Part shown: piece after piece, positions 41,218-51,790 of the stretch | Position numbering within the stretch: position 1 is the first letter of the stretch | Layout of the letters: every line of letters starts with the position of its first letter | Assembly (NCBI GenBank): GCA_013368315.1 | Contig: JAACJM010000014.1 | Span: 620,001-684,000, forward strand | Source: Tetrapyrgos nigripes | Lineage: Eukaryota > Basidiomycota > Agaricomycetes > Agaricales > Campanellaceae | Direction: 5' to 3' | Length of the DNA stretch: 64,000 nt | Notes under the pieces: generated by a model | What the model was told of the DNA's origin: nothing | What the model saw: the letters and a program-made list of their open reading frames with translations, nothing else | The model's database searches: none | Made by a program: the position numbers and the translations under genes

Positions 41218-41300
41218 ATGTGTCCAAGAAGAGGGAGGGGACGCAGATTGCGCGAGCTGTAGAGGTCCGCAATTACCTCTAGAGCTGAGTGATGTGCGAT
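41218..41300 (+). repeat. Hairpin-containing repeat, copy 2
   Basis: It is diverged from 40652-40735 but keeps the order ATGTGTCC-AAGAAGAGGG-hairpin-GATGTGCGA. The core 41255-41286 is again 32 bases (AGCTGTAGAGGT ... ACCTCTAGAGCT). It probably marks the 3' flank of the relic MAPEG copy. Confidence 0.55.
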
Positions 41301-42341
41301 AGGGGGAGAAAGGAAAGGAAGAGTTGGGATGAGGGGTGAGGGGAGATTGACAACGGAGATGAGATGAGAAACAGGATGGAACCTGGGGCGAGGAAAGGAG
41401 GGGGCAGGAAAGATTATGCCGTACTGGCGTATAGTCCAGTAAAAGAGCAATGGTAAAGTAGTCGATGTACGTCATAGACGGAAAAGAAGCAATAAGATTG
41501 GTAAATGAGTGGCTGATCGCTGTGTTTGCGACGAGGAGAGGAAGTCAAGTCCGAGGGAAGGGAAGGCAAGGAGTGTATGTGTTCCCGAATATAAGATGAA
41601 GCAAGGAGTGACATTTGAGTTGGTTCAGTGCAATGAGATGGGATGAAGAATGATCATTAAGGAACGTGGGTGTATCCTCTCGTCAGACGCGGAGGATATG
41701 TCGGCAATGAGAAGAAAAGATGCGGGATGTAAAAGAAAGTGCGTCGCGGAAGGGGGTTACACGGGGATGGGGAGTAGGATTGGGCGGACAGCAGGACGAG
41801 ACCAATGACACAAAGACACCAAGTGAAGAAGACACAAAAATGAGACAGAATCCGAGTATGCGCATGTGAGTATGGGCACAAGGACAACGCTGCGGTATGA
41901 AATGAAAATAGGGACATAGTTGTGGCCGGGTGAACGACGGAAAGCTAAAAGGCCAGAAGTAAAAGTGAAGGCGAAGGATGAGGTGATGAGATAGGGAATA
42001 TGGAATGTTGGATATAAGGGGGCGGTGGTATGAATATGAATACGAATAGATAAATATGAGAAATAAAAAATGAAGATCAAAGATGAAATGATTGAAGATT
42101 GGAAGATAATAAGAGATTGTGGACGAATCTGAAATGCTTGGAGCGATGACCAACAGAGACAGAAGAAAAAAAGATACGGAAAACAAAAAACAACATTACG
42201 TCGGAAAGATGAGCAAAGGAGGGACATGCGCGGGGTAGTAGGATAAGCAAATGAGAGATGGTGAACAATTCGATCAGCGTGAAAGCATCATGAGGTAGCA
42301 TCAACGAGGAGGTGAAAGTCGGGAAGAAACAACACGACAAA
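41301..42341. other. Strongly purine-biased stretch, 3' of MSS4
   Basis: The plus strand is dominated by G and A for about 1 kb, so the minus (MSS4-sense) strand is pyrimidine-rich. Long minus-strand ORFs here are low-complexity Ser/Leu/Phe/Pro frames with no family features. It may hold the MSS4 3' UTR. Confidence 0.5.
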
Positions 42342-45300
42342 TTATACGAAATCCTCCCCACCGCTGCCTCCTCTCATAATCGCCTTCATAAACTTGAAGA
42401 ACCTCTCAGCGTACTCTGTAGGTGGTACCGGACTTATCTTATGCTGAAAGACAGAGAAAAAAGGATACACCATCAGTACACGTACACCAGCAACACACAC
42501 AAAACATATAAAAAGATTACTCACCCTATCCGCACTCAACCCCTTCCAAAAATGCTCAACCTTCTTCAGCCCATTATAAGGCGTCAAAATATCAATAACA
42601 CCCAAATAATAAATTATCTCCATATCCCTATTCTGTTCATCTGTAGCTCTTAACCCTCCTTCGTCTTGATAGAACAAAAAGTGGGCACGATTGTCTTCGT
42701 CCATTGTTATCGGGAGGTCGAGTTCGGGGAGGGGAGAGCCGTCTTGGTCTGGAGAAGTAGCTGAGGTGGCGGAAGCGGAGTCTTGCGGGTTGGTATTGTT
42801 GGTAAGGTTGGATGTAGGGGAGGTTGACGAGTTGGAGGGGTCGGTGAGCTGTGATTGGGGTTGGGGCTGGGGGGGAGCAGCAGCAGACCCATTACTACCA
42901 CTCTGCTGTTTCTCATGCGACGTCGCATCGGAAGAATGCGAAAAGTAATCCACCGTCTCTGTCGTATTCGCCGTCCTGTTCGTGTTCAATTGTGCATGAA
43001 CCTGACTTGGATTGGGCTCAGACGCGGAAGATGGATGTACATCCACTGGTGAAGCACAAAACTCTCCACTACGCCTGCTGCCTTCCCCAAACCCAGAGCC
43101 GACTTGAGGATCTTGGATGTGGTTGTTGTCACTGGTACTCCCCAACGCAGCTTCTATCTTCACCGTCGGTAACACTTGCTGTGAACCAGCTCCTGCATTG
43201 GCATTGGCGTTCATCGTGGTAGCCATAGACGCAGCAGCCGAACTAGCACTAGCCGTACTCAACGACCGCCCATGAGACCTCGCTCTAGTAAACACCTCCT
43301 TCTCACTAAACGGCTTGGGATCACTCTCCCTCATCGCCCTCCTCAACGCCAATACATCTTGAGAAGTCGATCCTGAGGATCGAGCAGCATTGACGTTCAT
43401 AGACATACTTTTCGTCAAAGGAGCTCTGCCTCCGACACCGCCTGATGTACTGGGACCAAGACTTGATGAAGCACCTATAATCCCAGGTCCTATACTCCTC
43501 GATGCCCTATCACCTGCTCCCAACTCCCTGATACCCCCTGCTTTCGTAAACTCGGGTTTCCCGCCTCCAAACTCAGTCTTCCCCAACTCCCTCTTCAACT
43601 CGGGCTCAAACACCCTCAACGTCTTCCGTCTGACCTGGTCTCTATTCCCTCTCTTCATATTATGTATCCCAACCAACAACGAGTAATCCATCACCCTAAT
43701 CTCTTTTAACATCTCTTTATCCCTCCTCAACTGTTCGGTCAATAACGCTCGTTTTTCTGGACCCAATTCGAGGGATTGATGGGTTTTGATCCAGTTGAGG
43801 TCTTTGAGGACAGGGGTGGTGGGGTTTTTCTTCTTATCCTTTTCCTTCTCTCTCTGATTCTCAGACTCCCGATGTTTCTCCGACGTCTGGCTTTCCCTGC
43901 CTACTTGACTCTGAGTCTGACTCTCTCGCCTCTCCTTCTCCTCCTGCGCCTTCCGTTTATCGATCCACTCCCTTCCAACGGTACTACCCTTCAAATCATA
44001 CGTCGCATGAACATCTCGATGAGGAGGGAACAAATTGTTCATGATGACGAAATGGATTTTACGTCCGTGGGGCAATTTGACCCGGTGGAGACCGTAGAAG
44101 CGGGAGAGCAGTGTGTGCGGATTTGAGCGTACGTGTTCGTAGTAACGCTGAAGGACCTAAAAAGGATAGGAAAAAGGATGAAATAAAATCAGTTTGGGAC
44201 CAAAGTCCTTTGAAAATGCGAAAACCCACCTGCAATAAGAACTTGTGCTCCCTATGATGTATCGTCTTGATGATAAACCTATAATCCCTACTAAAGTAGA
44301 AAAAACTCCCACTCTTCCCTGGACTTCCCAACTCGCTTAAGATGTACTTGCTCGTAAGACTCAACAAGTAATCTGCCGGGTCCAAGTGGAACTGATCTTC
44401 ACGAAGAGCACGGAAGACCCAAGGTGCGTAGTCTTTGAATTTGAAATCGTATTTGGCGGAAGGAGTCAGTTCATTGCCGATAATGTCAAAGGAGTATTTG
44501 TGCGCCGCAGTGAAGTCTTCGGGAGTGAGAGGGCGTTTGGGTTTGGCTTGACAACGGGAGACCTGTGAAAGACGAAAGAAAGAGTGAATACGGAGAAGAA
44601 GAGGGATGGAAGATGGACCTACACCAATCCTAATCCCCGTCAACATGTTATACATTAACACATAGTTGACGTGGTCCTCCCCAATCAGATTGCCAACCAA
44701 AGGAGCATCCTCTCCTAGTTTGGGCTTCTTACCGCCCACAGTGTAGGAAGAAGCTTTCCTAGTCAGCTGTGCTTCGGCTTGAGCCTGTTGATGAGCACGT
44801 TTTTCCATTCGTTCCCTACGTATCCTATCCGCGTGCATTTGTATGGAAGTCTGAATGTCATCGTCGGTCATGGTGCCATCGACTTGGGGTTCTGGATCCG
44901 CTGTCAGTTCGGATTTGTCCAAGACAAGGGAGGTTGAGTTGTGAGAATGGGGTTGGGAGGCATATTGGGTATGGAGGGAACGACCGGCCCCTGGACCTGC
45001 TGCGGCTGCCGAAGAGACGGCGCCGGCACGAGAAGTAGAACCAGTCGTGTTGCGCCGGTGTGGGCGATGATGAGGTGCATGTGATGACATGGGAGGTGGT
45101 TGGAGGTAATCGGTAGGAGAGGGTTTGGAAGCACCATCTGCTCGGATGGTCTCAACGGAAGGACGTTGAGTAGTGTTAGGAGGAGAGATACGACCGGTGT
45201 TGATAGGTTCTGATTGTGACGGACGAGATAGGCTCTCTTTTTCCTTCTCTTTCTGCAGCCTCTCTAGCTCTAGTTCTCTCTCGCGTTCCATGTACGTCTC

Positions 45301-45573
45301 ATCCTCGCCATCGTCACTGGCAGGCGGCGAAGGCAATGCTGGAGGAATGACATTTTTGATCCTGGAGTCTGAGGTGTCGAGCTGGAGGGGCTCGGGAGTT
45401 GGGAGTGGTTTGTAGATGGGATGAACGCTGTTCATCGGTGGGAGAGTCTGCTGGGACGACGACCTGGACACTGTCTGGGCCGTTTTGAAGGATGCAGCCG
45501 ACGACGAGAGAGGGTCCGTGTCCGATTCTGAAAGAGCGCTTTGACGACGGCTGTCGCTCAGAATTGAGGACAT
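42342..45573 (-). CDS. MSS4: Phosphatidylinositol-4-phosphate 5-kinase (Mss4/Its3)
   Basis: The enzyme makes PI(4,5)P2 at the plasma membrane, controlling actin, endocytosis and cell-wall signalling. About 1000 residues from four exons (near 45573-44640, 44571-44232, 44158-42530 and 42443-42342). The first third is disordered, Ser/Pro-rich. The kinase core follows: [77 protein letters not shown], then [16 protein letters not shown] with the catalytic Asp. A long disordered insert separates this from the end segment [26 protein letters not shown] and [13 protein letters not shown]. That insert is usual in fungal Mss4. The start [10 protein letters not shown] is the first ATG of the frame. Confidence 0.94.
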
Positions 45574-45581
45574 TAATTATA

Positions 45582-45590
45582 AACCCTAAC
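45582..45590 (+). promoter_or_regulatory. Telobox-like AACCCTAAC just upstream of MSS4
   Basis: It lies 9 bases before the MSS4 ATG (minus-strand gene). The same AACCCTAACCTTGA string occurs in inverse orientation upstream of YCS4. Function is unknown. Confidence 0.3.
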
Positions 45591-45599
45591 CTTGAAGCT

Positions 45600-46326
45600 T
45601 GACACTTCGGCTACTAAAGCCCGGAGGCGAAACACAACCATACAAATTCCCTTCAACCTCTGCCACGAGACATCAACAAGCGAGGGCGCTCGCTCTCATG
45701 AATACCATCTTTTTCTACCGAATAATGCCAACCAGAAACTCAAGGCTAGCTTCAAGTTCTACTCCGACGGCTAGCCTCTCGGAAACTTGTGTCTTGTCAT
45801 TCTCGCTGACTGAGCCGCCACCTGGCTCCATCTGGGTGTCCACGATACCAAAAGCAGCTGCGGTTTGCTAGTTCACCGTGCTTCTCAATACTCAATGTCT
45901 GGCATTCGTTGACATGTCGATCTCTGATACCTCTGTTGATTCCTACTCAATAGCGCTCGAGACTGTGGCTGAGCTCAATTATCTATAAATGTGGTGACAG
46001 TCCAGGTCTCGTTGGCAATGGCTGGCTAGAGCATTGATAGGGACGGTTGTCAGGAATGGTCAACTGCAAGGAATATATGTCTCTCTGGCAGGGCTTCGTC
46101 ATTGTGTAGGAATGGTCTCGTTGCCAAGTTGCTTCGAGTGTCATACCTCTCCTCTATATCATTCCGGCGATTGCTGCGCCGTAGACCACGTGTACCCCAG
46201 GCTGATGCAGAACTTCCCATCATCCAACGGGATTAGGAAATTAGCTGATTGGCCCTTTACTCCTAACTTAAAAGGTACCGAACTCATTCCCTTACTTCTA
46301 CTGATGTACCCATGCACCATTATAAT
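45600..46326. other. Intergenic between MSS4 and the tRNA gene
   Basis: No supported gene. Short ORFs near 45600-45870 lack homology I can recognise. Confidence 0.4.
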
Positions 46327-46398
46327 TCCATCATGGTGTAGTGGCTAACATTATCGCCTCTCACGCGATAGCCCAGGGTTCGATTCCCTGTGATGGAA
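46327..46398 (+). tRNA. tRNA-Glu, anticodon CTC
   Basis: The sequence folds as a cloverleaf. The acceptor stem is TCCATCA/TGATGGA, the D arm GGTGTAGTGGCTAACA, the anticodon stem TATCGC/GCGATA with loop CTCTCAC, and the T arm CAGGG-TTCGATT-CCCTG. The anticodon CTC reads GAG. Length is 72 bases with the discriminator base and no intron; CCA is not encoded. The A box (GTGTAGTGGC) and B box (GGTTCGATTCC) for RNA polymerase III are present. Confidence 0.95.
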
Positions 46399-46677
46399 TA
46401 TCAGAGGTCATATATTTTTTGCTGCGCAGACATACTTATCTGTCTGAACAAAAAATATCCCTTTGCAACAACCCTTCTGCACGCCTGCAATTTTCTAGGG
46501 TGTTTTCGATGCACTGCGCAAACTCCTCAGACTTGCAACTCCCATTTCCGTCAAAGTACCTATGAGTAAAACAAATCTCGTCAGCGGCCATTGGCCTGGC
46601 AGCTGGCACGGATATCGGGTATATTTAATTTTTACATAAGATAAGATACCCGAACAGTTGACCACGGGGACCTCGAG

Positions 46678-46700
46678 ACGCGTCAGTCCCGTGGACGCGT
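46678..46700. promoter_or_regulatory. Two ACGCGT sites upstream of MAPEG copy C
   Basis: Sites are at 46678-46683 and 46695-46700, about 225-245 bases before the ATG at 46923. They show that ACGCGT pairs are not limited to the segregation genes here. Confidence 0.35.
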
Positions 46701-46922
46701 CATCCCGGCATGCTTCATTGCCACTGTCACTGTCATCAGATCGACATACGCGGTCTTTCATCTTTTTAATCTTGCTTCAGCTCTATCTTAAATACTCTGT
46801 GTGCCTCTTTCTCCAACTTTCAGTGCACCATCAACATCAACATCTCCGAGTCACCTAGTTTGCACCTAGTTTGCACCTAGTACTCTCTCTCGCCGTAAAA
46901 GCAAGTTGAAGCGTCAAGAAGT

Positions 46923-47662
46923 ATGTCGTCTTCAGTCACCGTAACTCTTCCCAAAGAGTAAGTGCTAGTCTTTTGTGCTATTGTGCAACATACACGTTGG
47001 AAAATATTCTAACTTTCGCCTATGTAGATTCGCCTTTGTTGGCGCAGCCTTGCTCTCTACGGCTTGGCTTCTCTTTTGGCAAACAAACGTCGTCAGCAGC
47101 GCTAGAAAAAAGGCAGATGTGCCATATCCCCAGCGTAAGTCCTAGTACCCCAAGCTTCCTCTGAGTCTCTTCCTCCTGATACTTGATCTGACCTTCGGCT
47201 CTACAATCAATTGCTTCACAGTATACGCCGAAAAATCAGAAACTTCCTCATCCTCCCCCTCAGGCTTTGACAAGCTCCGTTTCAACTGCGCTCAACGAGC
47301 TCATCAAAATACGCTCGAAGCCCTACCGGGAATCTACCTTGCGACTCTCACTACTGGATTTTTGGGATACCCCGTTTTCGCAGCTTCTGCATGTGGGTTT
47401 TGGGTGTTTACGAGGGTCTTGTATACGAGGGGGTATGCGACGGGGGATCCTAAAAGGGTGCGTTGTTCTGTTTTTCCTTACGCCTAGTCTGGGTATCAAA
47501 ACTAACTTCCTCCCGTTTTACCTCCTCACCTCCTCGTTCCCTTACTTCTATCTACGTATGTAGCGGGAAATCGGGGCTATAATGGGTTTCCTGACTTACC
47601 TGTCTTTACTCCTTACCGCGACATATGCAACTGGACAGACGTGCTATAGTCTGCTAGTTTAA
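46923..47662 (+). CDS. MAPEG membrane protein, MGST3-like (copy C)
   Basis: Four exons (46923-46957, 47028-47134, 47222-47457, 47564-47662) join to 159 codons (158 residues). Exon 2 (107 bases) and the last exon (99 bases) match copies A and B, but the 236-base exon 3 spans what are exons 3-5 there, so two introns are absent. Seen: LPKEFAFVGAALLSTAW, KADVPYPQLYAEKSE, RFNCAQRAHQNTLEALPGIY, GYPVFAASACGFWVFTRVLY and a final hydrophobic segment. Glu after LPK and the NCAQRAHQNTLE block are the strongest family marks. Its last 50-odd coding bases recur at 51462. Confidence 0.93.
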
Positions 47663-48246
47663 ATTTTGAAGTATGAGCTTTATTCTTGGATAATTCTAAT
47701 TGGCAACCCCGACGCTCAAGGGCAATCCTTCCCTTGTGGAATAACCTATTTGTTGTGTTCAGAGGACCGGTGTTCAGGAGATTTTGCAATTGGCCACCGA
47801 GCTCAAATAATTTTTTTTACATTGTGCAATTGAATTTAAAAAAAGGGTGCCGAATTCGGAATGGCCGACTACATACCTCCGACGTCTAGCACTACGTCCC
47901 CGGCCCCTACCTCACGTATAATGGTGCGTAATGACCGCCGTCTTGATGCTGACCTGCACGGTATACAGATTGTCAAGTTTTATCAAGTCTTTACGGGGTC
48001 TCACATCTGAGACCCCCTCAAGTCAGCGTTCTCAATGTAGACATGGCCCTCGGAGCTCCCTGACAACTTACAACACACACCTGCTCGTCCTATTACCATT
48101 TCCCGGTGACGCCATCGCCATATCTCAGCGCTGAGCAACACTCCAACATGCTCCAACACCTCCCACAGCCTACCAGTCCGTCCTCCACACCTGCCGCTCG
48201 CTCAACTACACCCTTCAACCTCGTCATCTTGTTATCCACTCCCTTT
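47663..48246. other. Intergenic
   Basis: 3' flank of MAPEG copy C, then sequence in which I see no gene, up to the first duplicated YCS4 fragment. Confidence 0.4.
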
Positions 48247-48521
48247 CCATATGCATATCCTTTTTCAGATGCTGTCGAGGCAGTCGCAGAAAGTAGCGAA
48301 AACATAACTGCCCCCGAAACATAAGTTGGAATCTACTGCAGTCTTCTCAAGTATTCCAACTCGACCATCTCCGTGAGCAAGCTGCTCAAATCCATCTCTT
48401 CGGGAATGCAGTCCGAGTACGAAACCACGGTGGCGAGCACAGGCAGAGGGGATGACCATCAAAGACACAAGCTGCCACTGGAGATATATGCGTTTTTACT
48501 GCAGTGGTTCATCAGGTCAGC
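48247..48521 (+). pseudogene. Duplicated fragment of YCS4 (end of intron 1 and part of exon 2)
   Basis: It matches, in inverse orientation, the YCS4 region around 56400-56660. It has the intron end TTTTTCAG, then DAVEAVAESSENIT, YCSLLKYS, SSGMQSEYETTVA and YAFLLQWF. It carries a TAA after the GAAACA codons and several substitutions and small deletions, so it does not encode protein. It begins at CCATATGCAT, a junction shared with the right-flank fragment. Confidence 0.85.
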
Positions 48522-48644
48522 ACTTACGTGTGGTGAGACATTGGGCTAGAGACGAGGGGAGATGACTTGACGCAGAACTGAGAACGGGTGCACACACACT
48601 GGAGGGAGTGAGACGAGTGTTAGAGGAGGGGCTCAGAGTATCGA

Positions 48645-48754
48645 AAATAGGAAAAGGAATGTTGTACTTGGAGGCGGCGTCCTGAAGAAATGGAGCTGTA
48701 GACTTTGTACCATGTCCTGCAAGGCTTGCCGACTTCAGAGAAGGAAACGGACAT
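48645..48754 (-). pseudogene. 5' fragment of a proline-iminopeptidase-like gene (left arm)
   Basis: Starting at 48754 it reads MSVSFSEVGKPCRTWYKVYS, matching the N-terminus of the intact hydrolase at 63289 (MSLSISEGYK ... GKPCRTWYRVYG). After the SSGRR codons an internal deletion joins directly to the SKYNIP region, and the match ends at the arm border. No catalytic part remains. Confidence 0.75.
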
Positions 48755-49189
48755 GGTGGGTGTGAGAGTCAGACGGATGAAACCAAAGGTCGAAGAACTC
48801 CTGCTTTATGAAGCGTTTCTTGGTATCAAAAGCCATTCCTGAAGTTCCTATTAACGCCCAGGTGACCGGTCTCGGAACGCCCGTCAACGACGATGTTCCT
48901 GTATCAAGAGAAGACGAGGATGGATAGCAACGGATATTTGAGGGAGGTCAAATGCCCCTGCTGGCATAGCCAGACTAGTAGCGAGAACGAAAGATAGCGT
49001 TGTGATGTTCTCCATACTTCTAGCAAAGGCAACGAAAAAATAACAAAAAAGCGAAATAGAAAACAGGAATGTGATAGCGATGTGCGGGCACGATATAAGC
49101 GATGGGTGATACAGCACGGTTCTTCTCTCAAAGCTTTGCAACTGGCAGTCGGCCAGTGGTACCGACACCCTTTCCTCTTCCAATCAACC

Positions 49190-49796
49190 TCACACAGAGT
49201 ACGCGGAGGCCTCAGTATGATTGTAGAAACCCAAGAGAAGGGAATCCTGTCGCTGCCGGTAGATTTCGATGGCGTGCTAGTAAAAAGTCAGAACAGACTG
49301 CATGAAGTACAATTGCGTGATGTGTAGACGCACCTGAATAGATCTATGCATATCCTCGCAGCGTTCATAACAAGCAACCACCTCTCTTATATGATCCATT
49401 CGCGATTTCCAATAGCGCAATGTCCAGACAGGATCCCAGTGACCGTAGAAATAAGTGTACATCAGAGAGCGGACGTCTCCCCTGAGTCTGTGGAGGGTAG
49501 AGAATTAACTCCTTGCAGGGTTAACGTTTCCGAAAGGGCGCTTACATCAAAAATCCGTCGTGGAATTCATGATAGTAGTGTTGAGGACATTCTCCTTGGT
49601 ACGTTTGGATCGCGTCTTCAAGCCGCTTGAACGATTTCTCCAGAGCTGGAAGCGTGAGGCAGGGGTAACGGCGACGCAAGAGGACGACAAGAAGGACGAG
49701 AAAGGAGGCTGATGCTGCACTTGCTGGATGGGAAAGCAACCATGCCAAAGCACCCTGGACGATGCTGCTGGAAGCTTCATGGGTAACAGGAGACAT
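49190..49796 (-). CDS. Small single-pass membrane protein, left palindrome copy
   Basis: Exons on the minus strand are 49796-49546, 49487-49334 and 49276-49190: 164 codons, 163 residues. A short N-terminus leads into one membrane helix (ALAWLLSHPASAASASFLV, LLVVLL) followed by RRRYP. Then come a Leu-spaced helical region, an aromatic-rich middle (YTYFYGHWDPVWTLRYW) and a charged C-terminus. It differs from the right copy only by a silent change (mirror of 50758). A diverged relative is at 7637-8355. I do not recognise a named domain. The ATG lies 202 bases from the palindrome centre, so both copies share the same promoter sequence. Confidence 0.8.
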
Positions 49797-50199
49797 AGCG
49801 CGAGGGGGATATGTTCTTCATCTCTGGCTGCTTAAGTCCTTTTAAAAGAGGAAGGGTCCGAAGGGAATGCCAGTTATGACGGTCAGGCATCAATACAATA
49901 CTAACCAATACAATACAGTAAGATCTTCAACAGATTGCCCTCCGAGTACGTTTCCCATACGTTTCCCACGCAAAGCATTCCCATACAACGAAGCATTCCC
50001 ATCTTCGTTGTATGGGAATGCTTTGCGTGGGAAACGTATGGGAAACGTACTCGGAGGGCAATCTGTTGAAGATCTTACTGTATTGTATTGGTTAGTATTG
50101 TATTGATGCCTGACCGTCATAACTGGCATTCCCTTCGGACCCTTCCTCTTTTAAAAGGACTTAAGCAGCCAGAGATGAAGAACATATCCCCCTCGCGCT

Positions 50200-50806
50200 A
50201 TGTCTCCTGTTACCCATGAAGCTTCCAGCAGCATCGTCCAGGGTGCTTTGGCATGGTTGCTTTCCCATCCAGCAAGTGCAGCATCAGCCTCCTTTCTCGT
50301 CCTTCTTGTCGTCCTCTTGCGTCGCCGTTACCCCTGCCTCACGCTTCCAGCTCTGGAGAAATCGTTCAAGCGGCTTGAAGACGCGATCCAAACGTACCAA
50401 GGAGAATGTCCTCAACACTACTATCATGAATTCCACGACGGATTTTTGATGTAAGCGCCCTTTCGGAAACGTTAACCCTGCAAGGAGTTAATTCTCTACC
50501 CTCCACAGACTCAGGGGAGACGTCCGCTCTCTGATGTACACTTATTTCTACGGTCACTGGGATCCTGTCTGGACATTGCGCTATTGGAAATCGCGAATGG
50601 ATCATATAAGAGAGGTGGTTGCTTGTTATGAACGCTGCGAGGATATGCATAGATCTATTCAGGTGCGTCTACACATCACGCAATTGTACTTCATGCAGTC
50701 TGTTCTGACTTTTTACTAGCACGCCATCAAAATCTACCGGCAGCGACAGGATTCCCTGCTCTTGGGTTTCTACAATCATACTGAGGCCTCCGCGTACTCT
50801 GTGTGA
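50200..50806 (+). CDS. Small single-pass membrane protein, right palindrome copy
   Basis: Exons 50200-50450, 50509-50662 and 50720-50806 join to 164 codons. The predicted protein is identical to that of the left copy. Both introns have GT-AG ends and are 57-58 bases long. The gene reads away from its twin, and the 403 bases between the two ATGs form the palindromic core, which must contain any promoter. Open frames and clean splice sites in both copies suggest selection or very recent duplication. Function is unknown. Confidence 0.8.
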
Positions 50807-51241
50807 GGTTGATTGGAAGAGGAAAGGGTGTCGGTACCACTGGCCGACTGCCAGTTGCAAAGCTTTGAGAGAAGAACCGTGCTGTATCACCCATCGCTTA
50901 TATCGTGCCCGCACATCGCTATCACATTCCTGTTTTCTATTTCGCTTTTTTGTTATTTTTTCGTTGCCTCTGCTAGAAGTACGGAGAACATCACAATGCT
51001 ATCTTTCGTTCTCGCTACTAGTCTGGCTATGCCAGCAGGGGCATTTGACCTCCCTCAAATATCCGTTGCTATCCATCCTCGTCTTCTCTTGATACAGGAA
51101 CATCGTCGTTGACGGGCGTTCCGAGACCGGTCACCTGGGCGTTAATAGGAACTTCAGGAATGGCTTTTGATACCAAGAAACGCTTCATAAAGCAGGAGTT
51201 CTTCGACCTTTGGCTTCATCCGTCTGACTCTCACACCCACC

Positions 51242-51445
51242 ATGTCCATTTCCTTCTCTGAAGTCGGCAAGCCTTGCAGGACATGGTACAAAGTCTACAG
51301 CTCCATTTCTTCAGGACGCCGCCTCCAAGTACAACATTCCTTTTCCCATTTTCGATACTCTGAGCCATATGCATATCCTTTTTCAGATGCTGTCGAGGCA
51401 GTCGCAGGAAGTATTCCAACTCGACCATCTCCGGTGCCATCATGA
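51242..51445 (+). pseudogene. Chimeric ORF: hydrolase N-terminus fused to a YCS4 fragment
   Basis: The frame opens MSISFSEVGKPCRTWYKVYS (hydrolase start, right arm). It crosses the arm border at 51366 into YPFSDAVEAVAG from YCS4 and stops after 67 codons. It is probably not functional; no catalytic residue of either parent is included. Confidence 0.7.
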
Positions 51446-51460
51446 GTAAGCTGCTCGAAC
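51361..51460 (+). pseudogene. Short second fragment of YCS4
   Basis: It contains the YCS4 intron end, the start of exon 2 (DAVEAVAG), then a deletion and the part SGAIMSKLLE. It shares the CCATATGCAT junction with the longer fragment at 48247, so the two come from one duplicated ancestor. Confidence 0.8.
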
Positions 51461-51461
51461 C

Positions 51462-51540
51462 CTCCTTACCGCGGCATATGCAACTGGACAGACGTGCTAT
51501 AGTCTGCTGGCTTAAATTTTGAAGTATGAGCTTCATTCTT
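51462..51540 (+). pseudogene. Duplicated 3' end of MAPEG copy C
   Basis: It matches 47609-47687 (last coding bases TYATGQTCYSLL, stop and following bases) with three or four substitutions, and is joined directly to the YCS4 fragment. It has no upstream exons. Confidence 0.85.
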
Positions 51541-51790
51541 CCATTACAGACCCATTGAAATGTGCTGCATCATTGACTACTTCACGATGAGGATATCAGA
51601 GGATATCATTATTCTACATTCGTTGTACAAGAAAGGGTACTACATAATAAAAATATCACGAAAACGTTGACAAGAGAAGAGATACAGAACATGATCGTCA
51701 ATTATGAAAGTAAGATTATCGTAGTAACCCATGGCCGAAAAAAAGATGGTAGACTCAAGATACTCATCCACACGCGCCCTAGCACTGAAG

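Larger units (their letters stand above)
48630..51366. repeat. Near-perfect 2.7 kb palindrome: two 1364-base inverted arms, 9-base spacer
   Basis: The left arm is 48630-49993, the spacer 49994-50002 and the right arm 50003-51366. By eye I count seven differences between the arms, all in the outer 610 bases (48649, 48748, 48782, 48999, 49014, 49026 and 49238 against their mirror positions). The inner 755 bases look identical. The arms carry one intact small gene each plus the 5' end of a hydrolase gene. Mirror position = 99996 minus position. Confidence 0.95.

Noticed and set aside
41142..42361. Many overlapping minus-strand ORFs (up to 167 codons)
   Set aside because: They arise because a pyrimidine-rich strand lacks stop codons; composition is Ser/Leu/Phe/Pro noise and several frames are open at once.
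48884..49183. 99-codon ORF in each arm, with a signal-like MLSFVLATSLAMPAGA
   Set aside because: It lies between the small gene and the hydrolase fragment, overlaps another open frame, and its counterpart at 63623-63961 keeps little of it; coding status is not supported.
49867..50129. Two ORFs across the palindrome centre
   Set aside because: They are mirror images of each other created by the palindrome itself and fill the expected promoter space.
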